Shown piece by piece: positions 9,547-18,126 of a DNA stretch of 64,000 nt; the stretch's first letter is position 1; the number at the start of each line of letters is the position of its first letter. This DNA is from Bradyrhizobium sp. SRS-191. GTDB taxonomy: Bacteria > Pseudomonadota > Alphaproteobacteria > Rhizobiales > Xanthobacteraceae. The notes below the pieces were generated by a model that saw nothing but the letters and a program-made list of their open reading frames with translations, searched no databases and was not told the DNA's origin. Made by a program: the position numbers and the translations under genes. The DNA is taken from assembly GCF_024586915.1 (NCBI RefSeq), contig NZ_JANBVS010000017.1, positions 62,001 through 126,000 on the forward strand, given 5' to 3'.

Positions 9547-10398
9547 ATGACCGATTCAACCGACAAGTCCGAATCGAAGCGGCCACGCGCAGTGCCGATT
9601 CCCAAGGGCGTCTCAGACCTGCCGGTTTTCACGCCGGATTCGTCGATCGCGTCCGACGTGATCCCGTCTGCAAATTTTGGTGAGCGCAAGGGTGGCCGCC
9701 AACCGGACATGGTCATCCTCCACTACACCGGCATGCCGGACGTCGAGGGCGCGATCACCAAGCTGTGCACCGCCGGCACCGAGGTCTCGGCGCACTACAT
9801 CGTGCTCGAGGATGGCCGCATCGTCCAATGCGTGCCGGAGGCGCTGCGTGCCTGGCATGCGGGACTGTCCTCCTGGGGCGGCGAGGAGGACATCAATTCC
9901 TGCTCGATCGGCATCGAGATCGTCAACCGCGGTCACGACTGGGGTTATCCGGACTTTCCGCCGCGGCAGATCGCAGCGGTCATCGCGCTGTGCCGCGGCA
10001 TCATGCTCCGCCGCAATGTGCCGGCGCATCGCGTGCTCGGCCATTCCGACGTCGCGCCGTCGCGCAAGAAGGATCCGGGCGAGAAGTTTCCGTGGCACTC
10101 CCTGGCCAATTCCGGCGTCGGCCATTGGGTGCAGCCCGCGGCGATCACCAAGGGTGAGACCCTGAAGCTCGGCAGCATCGGCGACGACGTCAAGGGCCTG
10201 CAGAAGGCGCTCGCCAGATACGGCTATGGCGTGCCGATCACCGGCAAGTTCGACGGCCTCACGATGGAGGTGGTCACGGCCTTCCAGCGGCACTTCCGTC
10301 CCGAGAAGGTCGACGGCATCGCCGACCGCTCCACGCTTTGGACGCTGCATGCGCTGCTGACGAGCCTACCGGCGGAAGAGCCTGCGCCGCGCGCCTGA
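9547..10398 (+). CDS. N-acetylmuramoyl-L-alanine amidase, AmpD-like, with peptidoglycan-binding domain
   Basis: The 283-residue product has an Amidase_2 domain (about 50-190) with HYTG, a conserved HRVLGHSDVAPSRKKDPG segment supplying the second histidine and aspartate zinc ligands, and a C-terminal PG_binding_1 domain (GDDVKGLQKALARYGYG, FDGLTMEVVTAFQRHF). No signal peptide is visible, which fits a cytoplasmic AmpD-type enzyme that cleaves anhydro-muropeptides during recycling; the added binding domain recalls AmiD-like forms. I chose ATG 9547 over an in-frame TTG at 9508. It sits next to murein synthesis genes. Confidence 0.9.
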   Translation: MTDSTDKSESKRPRAVPIPKGVSDLPVFTPDSSIASDVIPSANFGERKGGRQPDMVILHYTGMPDVEGAITKLCTAGTEVSAHYIVLEDGRIVQCVPEALRAWHAGLSSWGGEEDINSCSIGIEIVNRGHDWGYPDFPPRQIAAVIALCRGIMLRRNVPAHRVLGHSDVAPSRKKDPGEKFPWHSLANSGVGHWVQPAAITKGETLKLGSIGDDVKGLQKALARYGYGVPITGKFDGLTMEVVTAFQRHFRPEKVDGIADRSTLWTLHALLTSLPAEEPAPRA

Positions 10399-10402
10399 TC
10401 CA

Positions 10403-11647
10403 TCAAGACGGCGCATCGAGTTCCCCGAGCCGGCGCGCGTAGAGCCGCTTGAGCGGGACGAGTTGTGTTGCGTCGCTCGCCTCGCGATACGCTGCGCGAG
10501 CTTCATTGCGCCGGTCGAGCCGCCGCAATAGATCCGCGCGGACCGCGGGCAACAAGTCGTATTGCTTCAATCCTCCACGCGCCACCAGCGAATCGACCAG
10601 CGCAAGCGCTCGCGCCGGGCCATCGACCATCGACACCGCAGCCGCGTGATTGAGCTCGATCACTGGCGATGGCGCGATCCGCAGCAGCACCTCGTACAGG
10701 CCGACGATCTGGCGCCAGTCCGTGTGCTCATAGCTCGGCGCCTGCGCATGGAGCGCGGCGATCGCCGCCTGCACCGTATGGGGCTGCGGCCGGCCTTTGA
10801 CGCTCAAGGCCTGTTCGACCAGCGCCAGCCCTTCGGCAATCTGCGCGCGATTCCAGGTTGAGCGGTCCTGCTCCTCGAGCAGAACGATGTCGCCCGCGGC
10901 ATCGGTTCGCCCGGCGCGGCGCGCATCGTGCAGCAGCATCAAGGCGAGCAGGCCCTTGATGTCGCGCGCCTCCGGCATCAGGTCGAGCAAGAGACGGCCA
11001 AGCCGGATCGCCTCGCAGGCGAGATCATGTCGGATCAACTCTGCGCCGGAGGTCGCGAGATAGCCCTCGGTGAAGACGAGATAGATGACCGTCAACACGT
11101 CGCGCAGGCGCTCATCCAGAGCATCGCGTCCGGGCACCTCGTAGGGGATGCCGGCGAGACGGATCTTCTGCTTGGCGCGCACGAGACGCTGCGCCATCGC
11201 ATCCTCGCTGATCAGAAAGGCGCGGGCGACCTCGGCCGTGGTCAGCCCGCAGACCGTGCGCAGCGTCAGCGCCACCTGCACCTCCGGCGCGAACGCCGGA
11301 TGGCAGCAGGTGAACATCAGCCGCAGCATATCGTCGTCGAGAGCGGCCAACGGCTCGGCGTCATCGCTGGCCGCGTCGCGCTCGATGGCATGGACGATCT
11401 CGGCTTCCTTGTCGCGGAAGTTGCGCCGGCGCCTGATGCGGTCGATCGCCTTGTTGCGCGCGACATTGACCAGCCACGCCCGCGGATTGGCGGGGATCTC
11501 GGATCCCCGCCAGGCAAGAAGCGCCGCCGCGAACGCGTCCTGCAGCGCGTCCTCGGCCAGATCGAAATCGCCGACGAGCCTGATCAGGGTCGCGAGCGCC
11601 CGACCGGACTCGTCGCGGAACACTTGTTCGATCGCATCGGGCGTCAT
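10403..11647 (-). CDS. ECF sigma factor with C-terminal helical extension (ECF42-like)
   Basis: This is a 414-residue sigma-70 family protein. Region 2 is at about 10-80 (DLAEDALQDAFAAALLAW, ARNKAIDRIRRRR) and region 4 at about 110-165 (LTTAEVARAFLISEDAMAQRLVRAKQKI). The remaining roughly 230 residues form an alpha-helical, TPR-like extension instead of an anti-sigma contact. ECF42 sigma factors are known for this extension and for lying next to DGPF-domain proteins, as here: the DGPF gene ends 22 nt upstream. No anti-sigma factor is adjacent, so activity probably depends on the extension. Confidence 0.88.
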   Translation of the reverse strand: MTPDAIEQVFRDESGRALATLIRLVGDFDLAEDALQDAFAAALLAWRGSEIPANPRAWLVNVARNKAIDRIRRRRNFRDKEAEIVHAIERDAASDDAEPLAALDDDMLRLMFTCCHPAFAPEVQVALTLRTVCGLTTAEVARAFLISEDAMAQRLVRAKQKIRLAGIPYEVPGRDALDERLRDVLTVIYLVFTEGYLATSGAELIRHDLACEAIRLGRLLLDLMPEARDIKGLLALMLLHDARRAGRTDAAGDIVLLEEQDRSTWNRAQIAEGLALVEQALSVKGRPQPHTVQAAIAALHAQAPSYEHTDWRQIVGLYEVLLRIAPSPVIELNHAAAVSMVDGPARALALVDSLVARGGLKQYDLLPAVRADLLRRLDRRNEARAAYREASDATQLVPLKRLYARRLGELDAPS

Positions 11648-11669
11648 CGCATCGGCCGCAGCGCTGGGC

Positions 11670-12023
11670 TCAATGATTGTACTGCCACACCGGACGCACC
11701 TCGATCGAGCCGAAGCGGGCGCCGGGAATCCGGGCGGCGATGCCGATCGCCTCGTCGATGTTCTGCGCCTCGATCATGTAGTAGCCGCCGAGCTGCTCGC
11801 GTGTTTCAGCGAACGGACCGTCCGTGGTCAGGATCTTGCCGTCCCGCACCCGGACCGTCGTCGACGTCGTGGTCGGCTGCAGCCGGTCACCGCCCTTGAA
11901 ATTGCCGCTGGCGATGATCGACTGGGTGAAGGTCTGGTATTCGGCCAGCATCTTGCCTTCCGCCTCCTTCTCGATCTTCGCGTAATCGGCCTCGTTCTGA
12001 TAGATCATCAGCAGATATTGCAT
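11670..12023 (-). CDS. DGPF-domain (YCII-related) protein, partner of the ECF sigma factor
   Basis: This 117-residue protein begins MQYLLMIYQNE and carries T-D-G-P-F-A-E-T, the motif that names the DGPF family, within a YCII-like ferredoxin fold. The start at 12023 has GAGGAG about 8 nt upstream; a longer frame to 12152 has no such signal. It is co-transcribed with the sigma factor downstream. DGPF proteins are genomic partners of ECF42 sigma factors; their biochemical role is not settled. Confidence 0.85.
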   Translation of the reverse strand: MQYLLMIYQNEADYAKIEKEAEGKMLAEYQTFTQSIIASGNFKGGDRLQPTTTSTTVRVRDGKILTTDGPFAETREQLGGYYMIEAQNIDEAIGIAARIPGARFGSIEVRPVWQYNH

Positions 12024-12157
12024 CGGACTTGCTCCTCGGTTGCGGCTGTTGCGCCAACATCCAGTCGAACGGTGCGCGGGCGGGACGACACTCCCGACAT
12101 AATATTTTGCGCCGGCGCGGCGAGGCTTGACGCGCTGGTCGATAAGCCCCATTCAGG

Positions 12158-12587
12158 CCACGTCAGTCGGCCGGACGGCCGCTCCGGCAGGTGCCGAAAG
12201 GCCGCCGGGGAGGAAAGTCCGGGCTCCATCGACATGCGGTGCCGGATAACGTCCGGCGGGGGCGACCCCAGGGACAGTGCCACAGAGAACGAACCGCTTC
12301 CTCCTGCAAGGGAGGCAGCAAGGGTGAAAAGGTGCGGTAAGAGCGCACCGCGGGGCCGGCAACGGAACCGGCATGGTAAACCCCACCGGGAGCAAAACCG
12401 AATAGGGACGGCCACGCGGAGACAATCGCGTCAGCGATGACGTCCGCGGGAGCGATGTCAGGCTCGCCGTCCGGGTAGGTTGCCCGAGGTCTCGCGCAAG
12501 CGCGATCCCAGAGGAATGGCCGTCACGTATCGTCATGCGCAAGCATACGGTGCCCTACAGAACCCGGCTTACAGGCCGGCTGATATG
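12158..12587 (+). ncRNA. rnpB: RNase P RNA, bacterial type A
   Basis: The conserved core is plain: GAGGAAAGTCCGGGCTCC at about 12208, ACAGTGCCACAGAGAACG at about 12277, GGTAAACCCCACCGGGAGCA near 12375, and a 3' part with CCTACAGAACCCGGCTTACAG. The 5' stretch GTCAGTCGGCC pairs with GGCCGGCTGAT at the 3' end to make P1, which sets the approximate ends. This is the catalytic RNA that matures tRNA 5' ends. A terminator hairpin follows directly. Confidence 0.95.
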
Positions 12588-12592
12588 TTCAT

Positions 12593-12632
12593 GAGGGGCT
12601 CGACGCTCAAGCGTCGGGCCCCTCACCATTTT
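12593..12632. terminator. Bidirectional hairpin terminator after rnpB
   Basis: GAGGGGC-T-CGACGC, a TCAA loop, then GCGTCG-G-GCCCCTC make a 13-bp stem, followed by ACCATTTTG. It lies between rnpB (plus strand) and the stop of the ABC exporter (minus strand) and could serve both. The T-run is short. Confidence 0.7.
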
Positions 12633-12634
12633 GA

Positions 12635-14452
12635 TCATCCTGCGGCCGAGAGCTGGCCGAACTCGGTGGCCTGGCGCTCGAACAGGCTGCGATAGAGCCC
12701 GCCGGGCTTGCCGACGAGCATGGCATGGCTGCCCTGCTCGACGATGCGACCGCGGTCGAACACCAGGATGCGGTCGAGGCTGCGCACGGTCGCCAGCCGA
12801 TGCGCGATCACGATCGCCGTCCTGCCCTTCATCAGCCGTTCCATCGCCTCCTGGATCAGTGCCTCCGATTCCGAATCGAGGCTCGACGTCGCCTCGTCCA
12901 GGATCAGCACGCGCGCATCCGCCAGGAACGCGCGCGCCAGCGCGACCCGCTGCCGCTCGCCGCCCGACAGTTTCACGCCGCGCTCGCCGACCAAGGTGCC
13001 GTAGCCCTTGGGCAGGCGCGTGATGAACTCGTGCGCATTGGCGAGCCGCGCCGCCTGCTCGATCTCCGCCTGGCTGGCGCCGGGGCGGCCATAGGCGATG
13101 TTCTCGGCGAGCGAGCGGTGGAACAGGATCGGCTCCTGCTGCACGATCGCGATCTGGCTGCGCAGCGAGTCCTGCTTCGCATGGGCGATGTCCTGCCCGT
13201 CGATCAGAATTCTCCCGCCGCTGACGTCGTAGAGCCGCTGCACCAGCTTGACGAACGTCGTCTTGCCGGAGCCGGAGCGCCCGACGAGGCCAATCCGCTC
13301 GCCCGGCCGGATGTCCACCGACAGCCGGTCGTAGAGCGGAACGCGATGGCCGCCATAGTGGAAGGTGACGCCATCGAACACGATGTGCCCGCCGCTCACC
13401 GTCATCGCCTTGGCATCGGCGGCATCGACGATGCCGATCGGCTCGCCATGGATCGCGACCAGCTCGTCCATGTCGTTGACCGCGCGCTGCAGGTTGTTGA
13501 TGTGCATGCCGACGTCACGCAGATAGGCATGGATCACGTAGTAGCTCGTCAGCACGTAGGTGACGTCGCCGGGCGATGCCCGGCCCGCCATCCACAGCAG
13601 CACGGCGCCGCCGATCACCGACGAGCGCAGGCACAGCAGCACGCCGAGCTGCACGGCAGCGGTCGTGTTGTAGCGCAGCCAGGTACGGTTGACGCGCCGG
13701 GACCAGCGGCTGACGACGCGCATCAGCCGGCCGTCCTCGCGGGCCTCCGCCCCGAACGACTTCACCACCGCGTTGCAGCTCAGTGCATCCGCGAGCGTCC
13801 CGCCGACCTTGGTGTCCCAGGCATTGGAAATCCGCGCGGCCGGCGCGATGTAGCGGGTCGAGAACACGACCGTCATCGCGACGTACAGCAACGCACCGAC
13901 AGCGATGACGCCGCCAAGCACGCCCCAATGCAGGCCGAGCAGCACCATCGAGCCGAGCAGCACCGACAGTGACGGCAGCAAGGCCAGCAGGATGGTGTCG
14001 TTGTAGAGATCGAGCGCCCACATGCCCCGGGTGATCTTGCGCACCGTGGAGCCGGCGAAGCTGTTGGCGTGCCAGTCGGTGGAGAAGCGCTGCACGCGCA
14101 CGAAGGCGTCGCGCGCGACGTCCGACATGATGCGGAGCGTGAACGGCACGATCAGTTGCAGGCCCGACAGCCGCAGCACGATCGATGCGAAGCCGAGCGC
14201 GACGATGGCGGCGAACGCCACCAGCGCGCTATGCCGGGCGTCGGCATTGGCAGGACCGAGCGTCAGCGCATCGACGAGTTTGCCGGAGAACAGCGGCATG
14301 AACAGATCGGCGGCGGTGGCGCCGAGCAGGCACACCGCGATGCCGAGGGTCATGCGCGGCTGCTTCCGCCAATGGCGGGTCACGAACGGGATCACGACGC
14401 GAATCGCGGCGGGTCGCTTGTCGGCCTTCAGGCCGGAGACGTCGAGGGTCAT
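12635..14452 (-). CDS. ABC exporter, fused membrane and ATPase domains
   Basis: From ATG 14452 the product is about 605 residues: an N-terminal type IV exporter membrane domain with six predicted helices (about 30-330), then an ATPase domain with Walker A GRSGSGKT (391-398), signature LSGGE (494-498), Walker B VLILDE (about 513-519) and H-loop IAHRLATV. This is the half-transporter design that works as a homodimer, as in lipid or multidrug exporters (MsbA/LmrA class). The substrate cannot be read from sequence. An in-frame TTG at 14494 is an alternative start. Confidence 0.9.
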   Translation of the reverse strand: MTLDVSGLKADKRPAAIRVVIPFVTRHWRKQPRMTLGIAVCLLGATAADLFMPLFSGKLVDALTLGPANADARHSALVAFAAIVALGFASIVLRLSGLQLIVPFTLRIMSDVARDAFVRVQRFSTDWHANSFAGSTVRKITRGMWALDLYNDTILLALLPSLSVLLGSMVLLGLHWGVLGGVIAVGALLYVAMTVVFSTRYIAPAARISNAWDTKVGGTLADALSCNAVVKSFGAEAREDGRLMRVVSRWSRRVNRTWLRYNTTAAVQLGVLLCLRSSVIGGAVLLWMAGRASPGDVTYVLTSYYVIHAYLRDVGMHINNLQRAVNDMDELVAIHGEPIGIVDAADAKAMTVSGGHIVFDGVTFHYGGHRVPLYDRLSVDIRPGERIGLVGRSGSGKTTFVKLVQRLYDVSGGRILIDGQDIAHAKQDSLRSQIAIVQQEPILFHRSLAENIAYGRPGASQAEIEQAARLANAHEFITRLPKGYGTLVGERGVKLSGGERQRVALARAFLADARVLILDEATSSLDSESEALIQEAMERLMKGRTAIVIAHRLATVRSLDRILVFDRGRIVEQGSHAMLVGKPGGLYRSLFERQATEFGQLSAAG

Positions 14453-14785
14453 GGCATCATCCGGTCGCGCTCGCGGGCGCAGGACCGGCTCCAAATGAAG
14501 CAGACGCGACGCGGCGCGGTCTGCGAATGAAGTATCAGGCGTTGGGAAGTGAGACGGTGGCGCTCAATACGAGCGACGGAACACCAGAACCGGCATCGAC
14601 CGCGCGGATGTCGAGAGAATAGCGGTCGGCAATGCAGAGATCGGGAGCGCGAGCATCGACCGGGTGCATGCGGTCTGCAGATGCGATGTCGTCATGCAGA
14701 TCTCCCCGGTTCGAGCGACAATTCGTGTTCCATACCATCGACGGTACGATTTGGCAACCCGCGGTCGTCCCGCGGGCGTCTCACG
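14453..14785. other. Intergenic stretch between the ABC exporter and emrB-like gene
   Basis: About 330 nt. A short GC hairpin (CCCGCGG at 14758, CCGCGGG at 14770) follows the emrB-like stop but lacks a T-run on either strand. Short frames exist on the minus strand around 14535-14738; none has a convincing start or recognisable content. Otherwise I see nothing. Confidence 0.4.
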
Positions 14786-16375
14786 TCAATGTGCGTCGCC
14801 GCCGCCGGCCATCGGCGAGCTCGGCTTGTTGAGCAGCAGCACCATGAAACTGAGCGCGATGTAGAAGCAAGTCAGCATGAAGAACGCATCGCCATAGCCC
14901 ATCACCACCGCCTGGCGGTGTACGATCTGCGACAGCTGCTTCATCGCCATCAGCGCCGAGTCGCCCATGCCCTGCAGCTTCTGCTGCAGCATGTTGAGCG
15001 TCTCGACCGCGGTGGCGTTACCCCAGGTGACGCGCTCATGCAGGCGGGAGATGTGCAGGTCGGTGCGGTCGTTCAGCACTTGGTTGATGATCGCAAGCCC
15101 CACCGCGCCGCCGAGATTGCGCATCAGGTTGAACAGGCCGGAGGCGTTCTTGACCCGGTCGGGCGCGAGCGTGCCGAGCGCGATGTTGTTGGTCGGAACC
15201 ATCGCGCACATCATGCCCACGCCGCGCATCACCTGCGGCAGGAACAGCTCCCAGAAGTCGTAGTCGCGGGTAATGCCGGTCATCTGGTAGGAGCCGATCG
15301 CGAAGATGACGAGGCCGAAGGCGATGATCAGCCGCATGTCGATCTTCACCATCAGGCGGCCGACCACCGGCGCCATCAGGAACATCACCACGCCGGAGAC
15401 GAACATGGTCTCGCCGATCATCAGCGCGCTGTAGCCGCGCACTTCGGCGAGGTAGCGCGGATAGATGTAGGTCAGGCCGTAGAGGCCGATGCCGATGCAG
15501 AATTGCAGGAGGCATCCCACGGCGAAATTGCGGTTGCCGAAGGCGAACAGATCGACGATCGGCTCGTCCGCCGTCAGCACGCGCCAGAAGAAGCCGATCG
15601 CGGACACCGCGCACACCGCGGCGAAGATCGCCACCGACGTGTCCTGCAGCCACTCATATTGCGGCCCCTCCTCCAGCACATATTCGAGCGAGCCGAGGAA
15701 GCCGGCCATGAACAACAGGCCCCACCAGTCGAAGCGCTCGAGCAGCTCGAAATGCGGCTCGTCGAAATCGACCAGCGCCAGCACGCCGATGGTGATCAGG
15801 ATGCCCGGCGGGATGTTGACGAAGAACAGCCAGTGCCAGGACATCGCGTCGGTGATGTAGCCGCCGACGGTCGGGCCCACGGTCGGCGCGAGCGTGGCGA
15901 CGAGGCCGATGATGGGACCGACGATGTGGAATTTGCTGCGCGGGAACACCGTATAGGCCGAGGCGAACACGGTCGGGATCATGCCTGCGCCGAGGAAGCC
16001 CTGCAGCGCGCGCCACAGGATCATCTGCTCGATCGACGAGGCGAAGCCGCACAGGAAGCTGGAGATGGTGAAGCCGGCGGCCGATATCGCGAACAACAGC
16101 CGCGTGCCGAGCGCGCGCGACAGGAAGCCGGACAGCGGGATCGCGATCACCTCGGCGATCAGGTAGGCGGTCTGCACCCACGACACTTCGCTGGAGCTCG
16201 CCGACAGTCCGGCCTGGATCTCGGTCAGCGAGGCCGACACGATCTGGATGTCCAGGATCGACATGAACATGCCGAACACCATGATCAGGAACGCGATCAG
16301 CCGGCGCGGCGCGATGCGATCCGACGGCGCGGCGGGCGCGCTCATGGTGGGGTCGGCTGTGGTGGCGGTGGCCAT
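14786..16375 (-). CDS. MFS drug efflux permease, DHA2 (EmrB-like) family
   Basis: The 529-residue protein has about 14 hydrophobic helices. The family features WVQTAYLIAEVIAIPLSGFLSRALG and LWRALQGFLGAGMIPT (motif C-like region) and MSWHWLFFVNIPPGI are present. It pumps amphipathic drugs in partnership with a periplasmic adaptor, whose gene (16610-17941) lies upstream on the same strand. A palindromic repeat lies between the two genes. Expression is presumably controlled by the TetR repressor at 18127, see the operators at 17987 and 18021. Confidence 0.9.
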   Translation of the reverse strand: MATATTADPTMSAPAAPSDRIAPRRLIAFLIMVFGMFMSILDIQIVSASLTEIQAGLSASSSEVSWVQTAYLIAEVIAIPLSGFLSRALGTRLLFAISAAGFTISSFLCGFASSIEQMILWRALQGFLGAGMIPTVFASAYTVFPRSKFHIVGPIIGLVATLAPTVGPTVGGYITDAMSWHWLFFVNIPPGILITIGVLALVDFDEPHFELLERFDWWGLLFMAGFLGSLEYVLEEGPQYEWLQDTSVAIFAAVCAVSAIGFFWRVLTADEPIVDLFAFGNRNFAVGCLLQFCIGIGLYGLTYIYPRYLAEVRGYSALMIGETMFVSGVVMFLMAPVVGRLMVKIDMRLIIAFGLVIFAIGSYQMTGITRDYDFWELFLPQVMRGVGMMCAMVPTNNIALGTLAPDRVKNASGLFNLMRNLGGAVGLAIINQVLNDRTDLHISRLHERVTWGNATAVETLNMLQQKLQGMGDSALMAMKQLSQIVHRQAVVMGYGDAFFMLTCFYIALSFMVLLLNKPSSPMAGGGDAH

Positions 16376-16419
16376 GGTCTCAGATGTCCGCGTAGGTCAG
16401 GGACCGCGCCGCTTGGACA

Positions 16420-16531
16420 GTGCACTCCCCTCCCCCTTGCGGGGAGGGGTCGGGGGTGGGGGTCCCCAACGGCGGTCTCGCCCGGAGACCCCCCACCCCA
16501 ACCCTCCCCCGCAAGGGGGGAGGGAGCTCAC
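16420..16531. repeat. Palindromic intergenic element (family A) inside the emrA-emrB operon
   Basis: The left arm (CTCCCCTCCCCCTTGCGGGG, then AGGGGTCGGGGGTGGGGGTC) and the right arm (ACCCCCCACCCCAACCCTCC, then CCCGCAAGGGGGGAGGG) are near-perfect complements. Copies of the same family occur at 23601-23803 and 59869-60040. Here it splits the adaptor gene from the permease gene. Confidence 0.85.
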
Positions 16532-16609
16532 TGCCGATGCCGAAGCATCTTGGTTCAACGCCGACTGCAGGATCAATCTTCCTGCAGCCATCCTCATTCG
16601 ACGATCTAA

Positions 16610-17941
16610 CTACTTCCCCTGCACCGTCGCCGGTGCATCGAGGTCGGCGTCGGTGTCGGCATCCTTGGCGCCGTCGGTGGTATCCACCGTCACGTAGACC
16701 GACATGCCGGCGCGCAGCAGGTTCTGGCGCGCGACGTCCTTCGGCACGCGGATGCGGACGGGCAGACGCTGCACGATCTTGGTGAAGTTGCCGGTGGCGT
16801 TGTCCGGCGGCAGCAAGGTGAACACCGAGCCCGCGGCCGGAGAGATGCTGTCGACCGCACCCTTGAAGCCGCGCGCGCCATAGGCATCAACCTTGATCGT
16901 GACCGGCTGGCCCGGACGGATACGCTTGAGCTGGGTTTCCTTGAAGTTGGCGTCGATGAAGACGTCGTCCAGCGGCACGACGTTGCCGAGCCGCTGGCCC
17001 ACGGCGACGAAGTCGCCGGTATTGACCAGGCGGTTCGAGAACGTGCCGTCGACCGGCGCGCGGACGGTGGCGAATTCGAGATCGCGCTCGGCCTTGGCGA
17101 GCGAAGTCGTGAGCTCGGCGAGCTGCGCCTGCGCCTCGGCCTGCTGCGCCTTGGTCACCTCGACATTGTCGCGCGCCGCGTCGAATGCCGCACGCGCGGC
17201 GCGGACCGCGGCCATGCCCTGGTCGCGTGTGGCTTCCGACTGCTCGAAGGTCGCATGCGAGGCGAAGCCCTTGGTGCTCAGCGCCTGCTGGCGCTCATAG
17301 TCGAGCCCGGCGCGCTTCATCGCGGCCTCGGACGAGGTCAGGTTGGCCTGCGCCTGCTCGACTGCGCTCTGCTGCGCGGCGACCTGGCGGCCGATGCGGG
17401 CGATGGTCGCCTCCTGGGTGGCGATCTTGGCGCGTGCGGCATCGACCGCGATCTTGTAGTCGCCGTCGTCGATGCGGAAGATCACGTCGCCCTTGCGCAC
17501 CACGGCATTGTCGCGCGGCACGATCTCCTGGATGTGGCCGGAGACGCGCGCGCCCAGCATGGTGTTGTTGGCGCGGACATAGGAATCGTCAGTCGACACC
17601 ATGAAGCGGCCGACCATCCAATAATGCGTCCCATAGCCGGCGGCGGCGAGCGCCAGCAGCAGGCCGATGCCGGCGAGCACACGCTTGCGCTTGCCGGATT
17701 TGGGCGGCGCAGCCGGAGCCGCCTGGGGCTTCTCTCCGGCGGGAGCCGCGGCCGGCGGAGCCGCCGGCAGTTCGAGCGGGGCCTCGGGGGTAACGTCCGC
17801 TTTCGGCGCCTTCGACTCGATTGGGTTGCGCTGGGCGGCATCGCTGGCTTGCGGACGGGCCGCCTCGTGCTTGGCCTGGCCCGATGCCTCCTCGGCATCC
17901 GGACGGCGCACCCGCACAGCCTGTTCTCTCGCAGCAGCCAT
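16610..17941 (-). CDS. HlyD/EmrA-family membrane fusion (adaptor) protein
   Basis: The 443-residue product starts at ATG 17941 with GGGAG 7 nt upstream. It has a Pro/Ala/Lys-rich cytoplasmic head of about 100 residues, one membrane helix (about residues 105-125), a biotinyl-lipoyl half domain (VSGHIQEIVPRDNAVVRKGDVIF), a long coiled-coil hairpin rich in A/Q/E, and a beta-barrel region (ATVRAPVDGTFSNRLVNTGDFV). This is the periplasmic adaptor of an EmrAB-type tripartite efflux pump; no outer-membrane partner is adjacent. The long N-terminal head is unusual for EmrA. Confidence 0.9.
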   Translation of the reverse strand: MAAAREQAVRVRRPDAEEASGQAKHEAARPQASDAAQRNPIESKAPKADVTPEAPLELPAAPPAAAPAGEKPQAAPAAPPKSGKRKRVLAGIGLLLALAAAGYGTHYWMVGRFMVSTDDSYVRANNTMLGARVSGHIQEIVPRDNAVVRKGDVIFRIDDGDYKIAVDAARAKIATQEATIARIGRQVAAQQSAVEQAQANLTSSEAAMKRAGLDYERQQALSTKGFASHATFEQSEATRDQGMAAVRAARAAFDAARDNVEVTKAQQAEAQAQLAELTTSLAKAERDLEFATVRAPVDGTFSNRLVNTGDFVAVGQRLGNVVPLDDVFIDANFKETQLKRIRPGQPVTIKVDAYGARGFKGAVDSISPAAGSVFTLLPPDNATGNFTKIVQRLPVRIRVPKDVARQNLLRAGMSVYVTVDTTDGAKDADTDADLDAPATVQGK

Positions 17942-17986
17942 CAGCCACTCCCACCCATGACAGCGGGGCCGCGCGCCCCCAAAATT

Positions 17987-18007
17987 CCGACCGAACCGTT
18001 CGGTCAA
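17987..18007. promoter_or_regulatory. TetR operator, copy 1
   Basis: A palindrome of 10-nt half-sites, CCGACCGAAC and GTTCGGTCAA, with one central base. Two mismatches in the left half compared with copy 2. It lies 46 nt upstream of the emrA-like start and is spaced 34 nt, centre to centre, from copy 2. Confidence 0.8.
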
Positions 18008-18020
18008 TCGACCTTTATCA

Positions 18021-18041
18021 TTGACCGAACCGTTCGGTCAA
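18021..18041. promoter_or_regulatory. TetR operator, copy 2
   Basis: A perfect palindrome, TTGACCGAAC and GTTCGGTCAA around one central base. It lies in the 185-nt region between the divergent efflux operon and the tetR gene. Placement and symmetry make it the likely binding site of the TetR protein at 18127, controlling both directions. Confidence 0.82.
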
Positions 18042-18126
18042 TTTATATCTTCGCTACCGCAACATATCTGCGCAGATGCTTTTGTGACGTTGGCACCGGC
18101 CAAATCTTCGGGAACAGCCTAAACCA

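Noticed and set aside
14758..14776. Terminator after the emrB-like gene
   Set aside because: The hairpin is short and has no T-run on either strand.
14549..16609. 686-codon plus-strand frame
   Set aside because: It is the reverse strand of the emrB-like gene, rich in His/Arg/Asp as expected for a GC-rich shadow.
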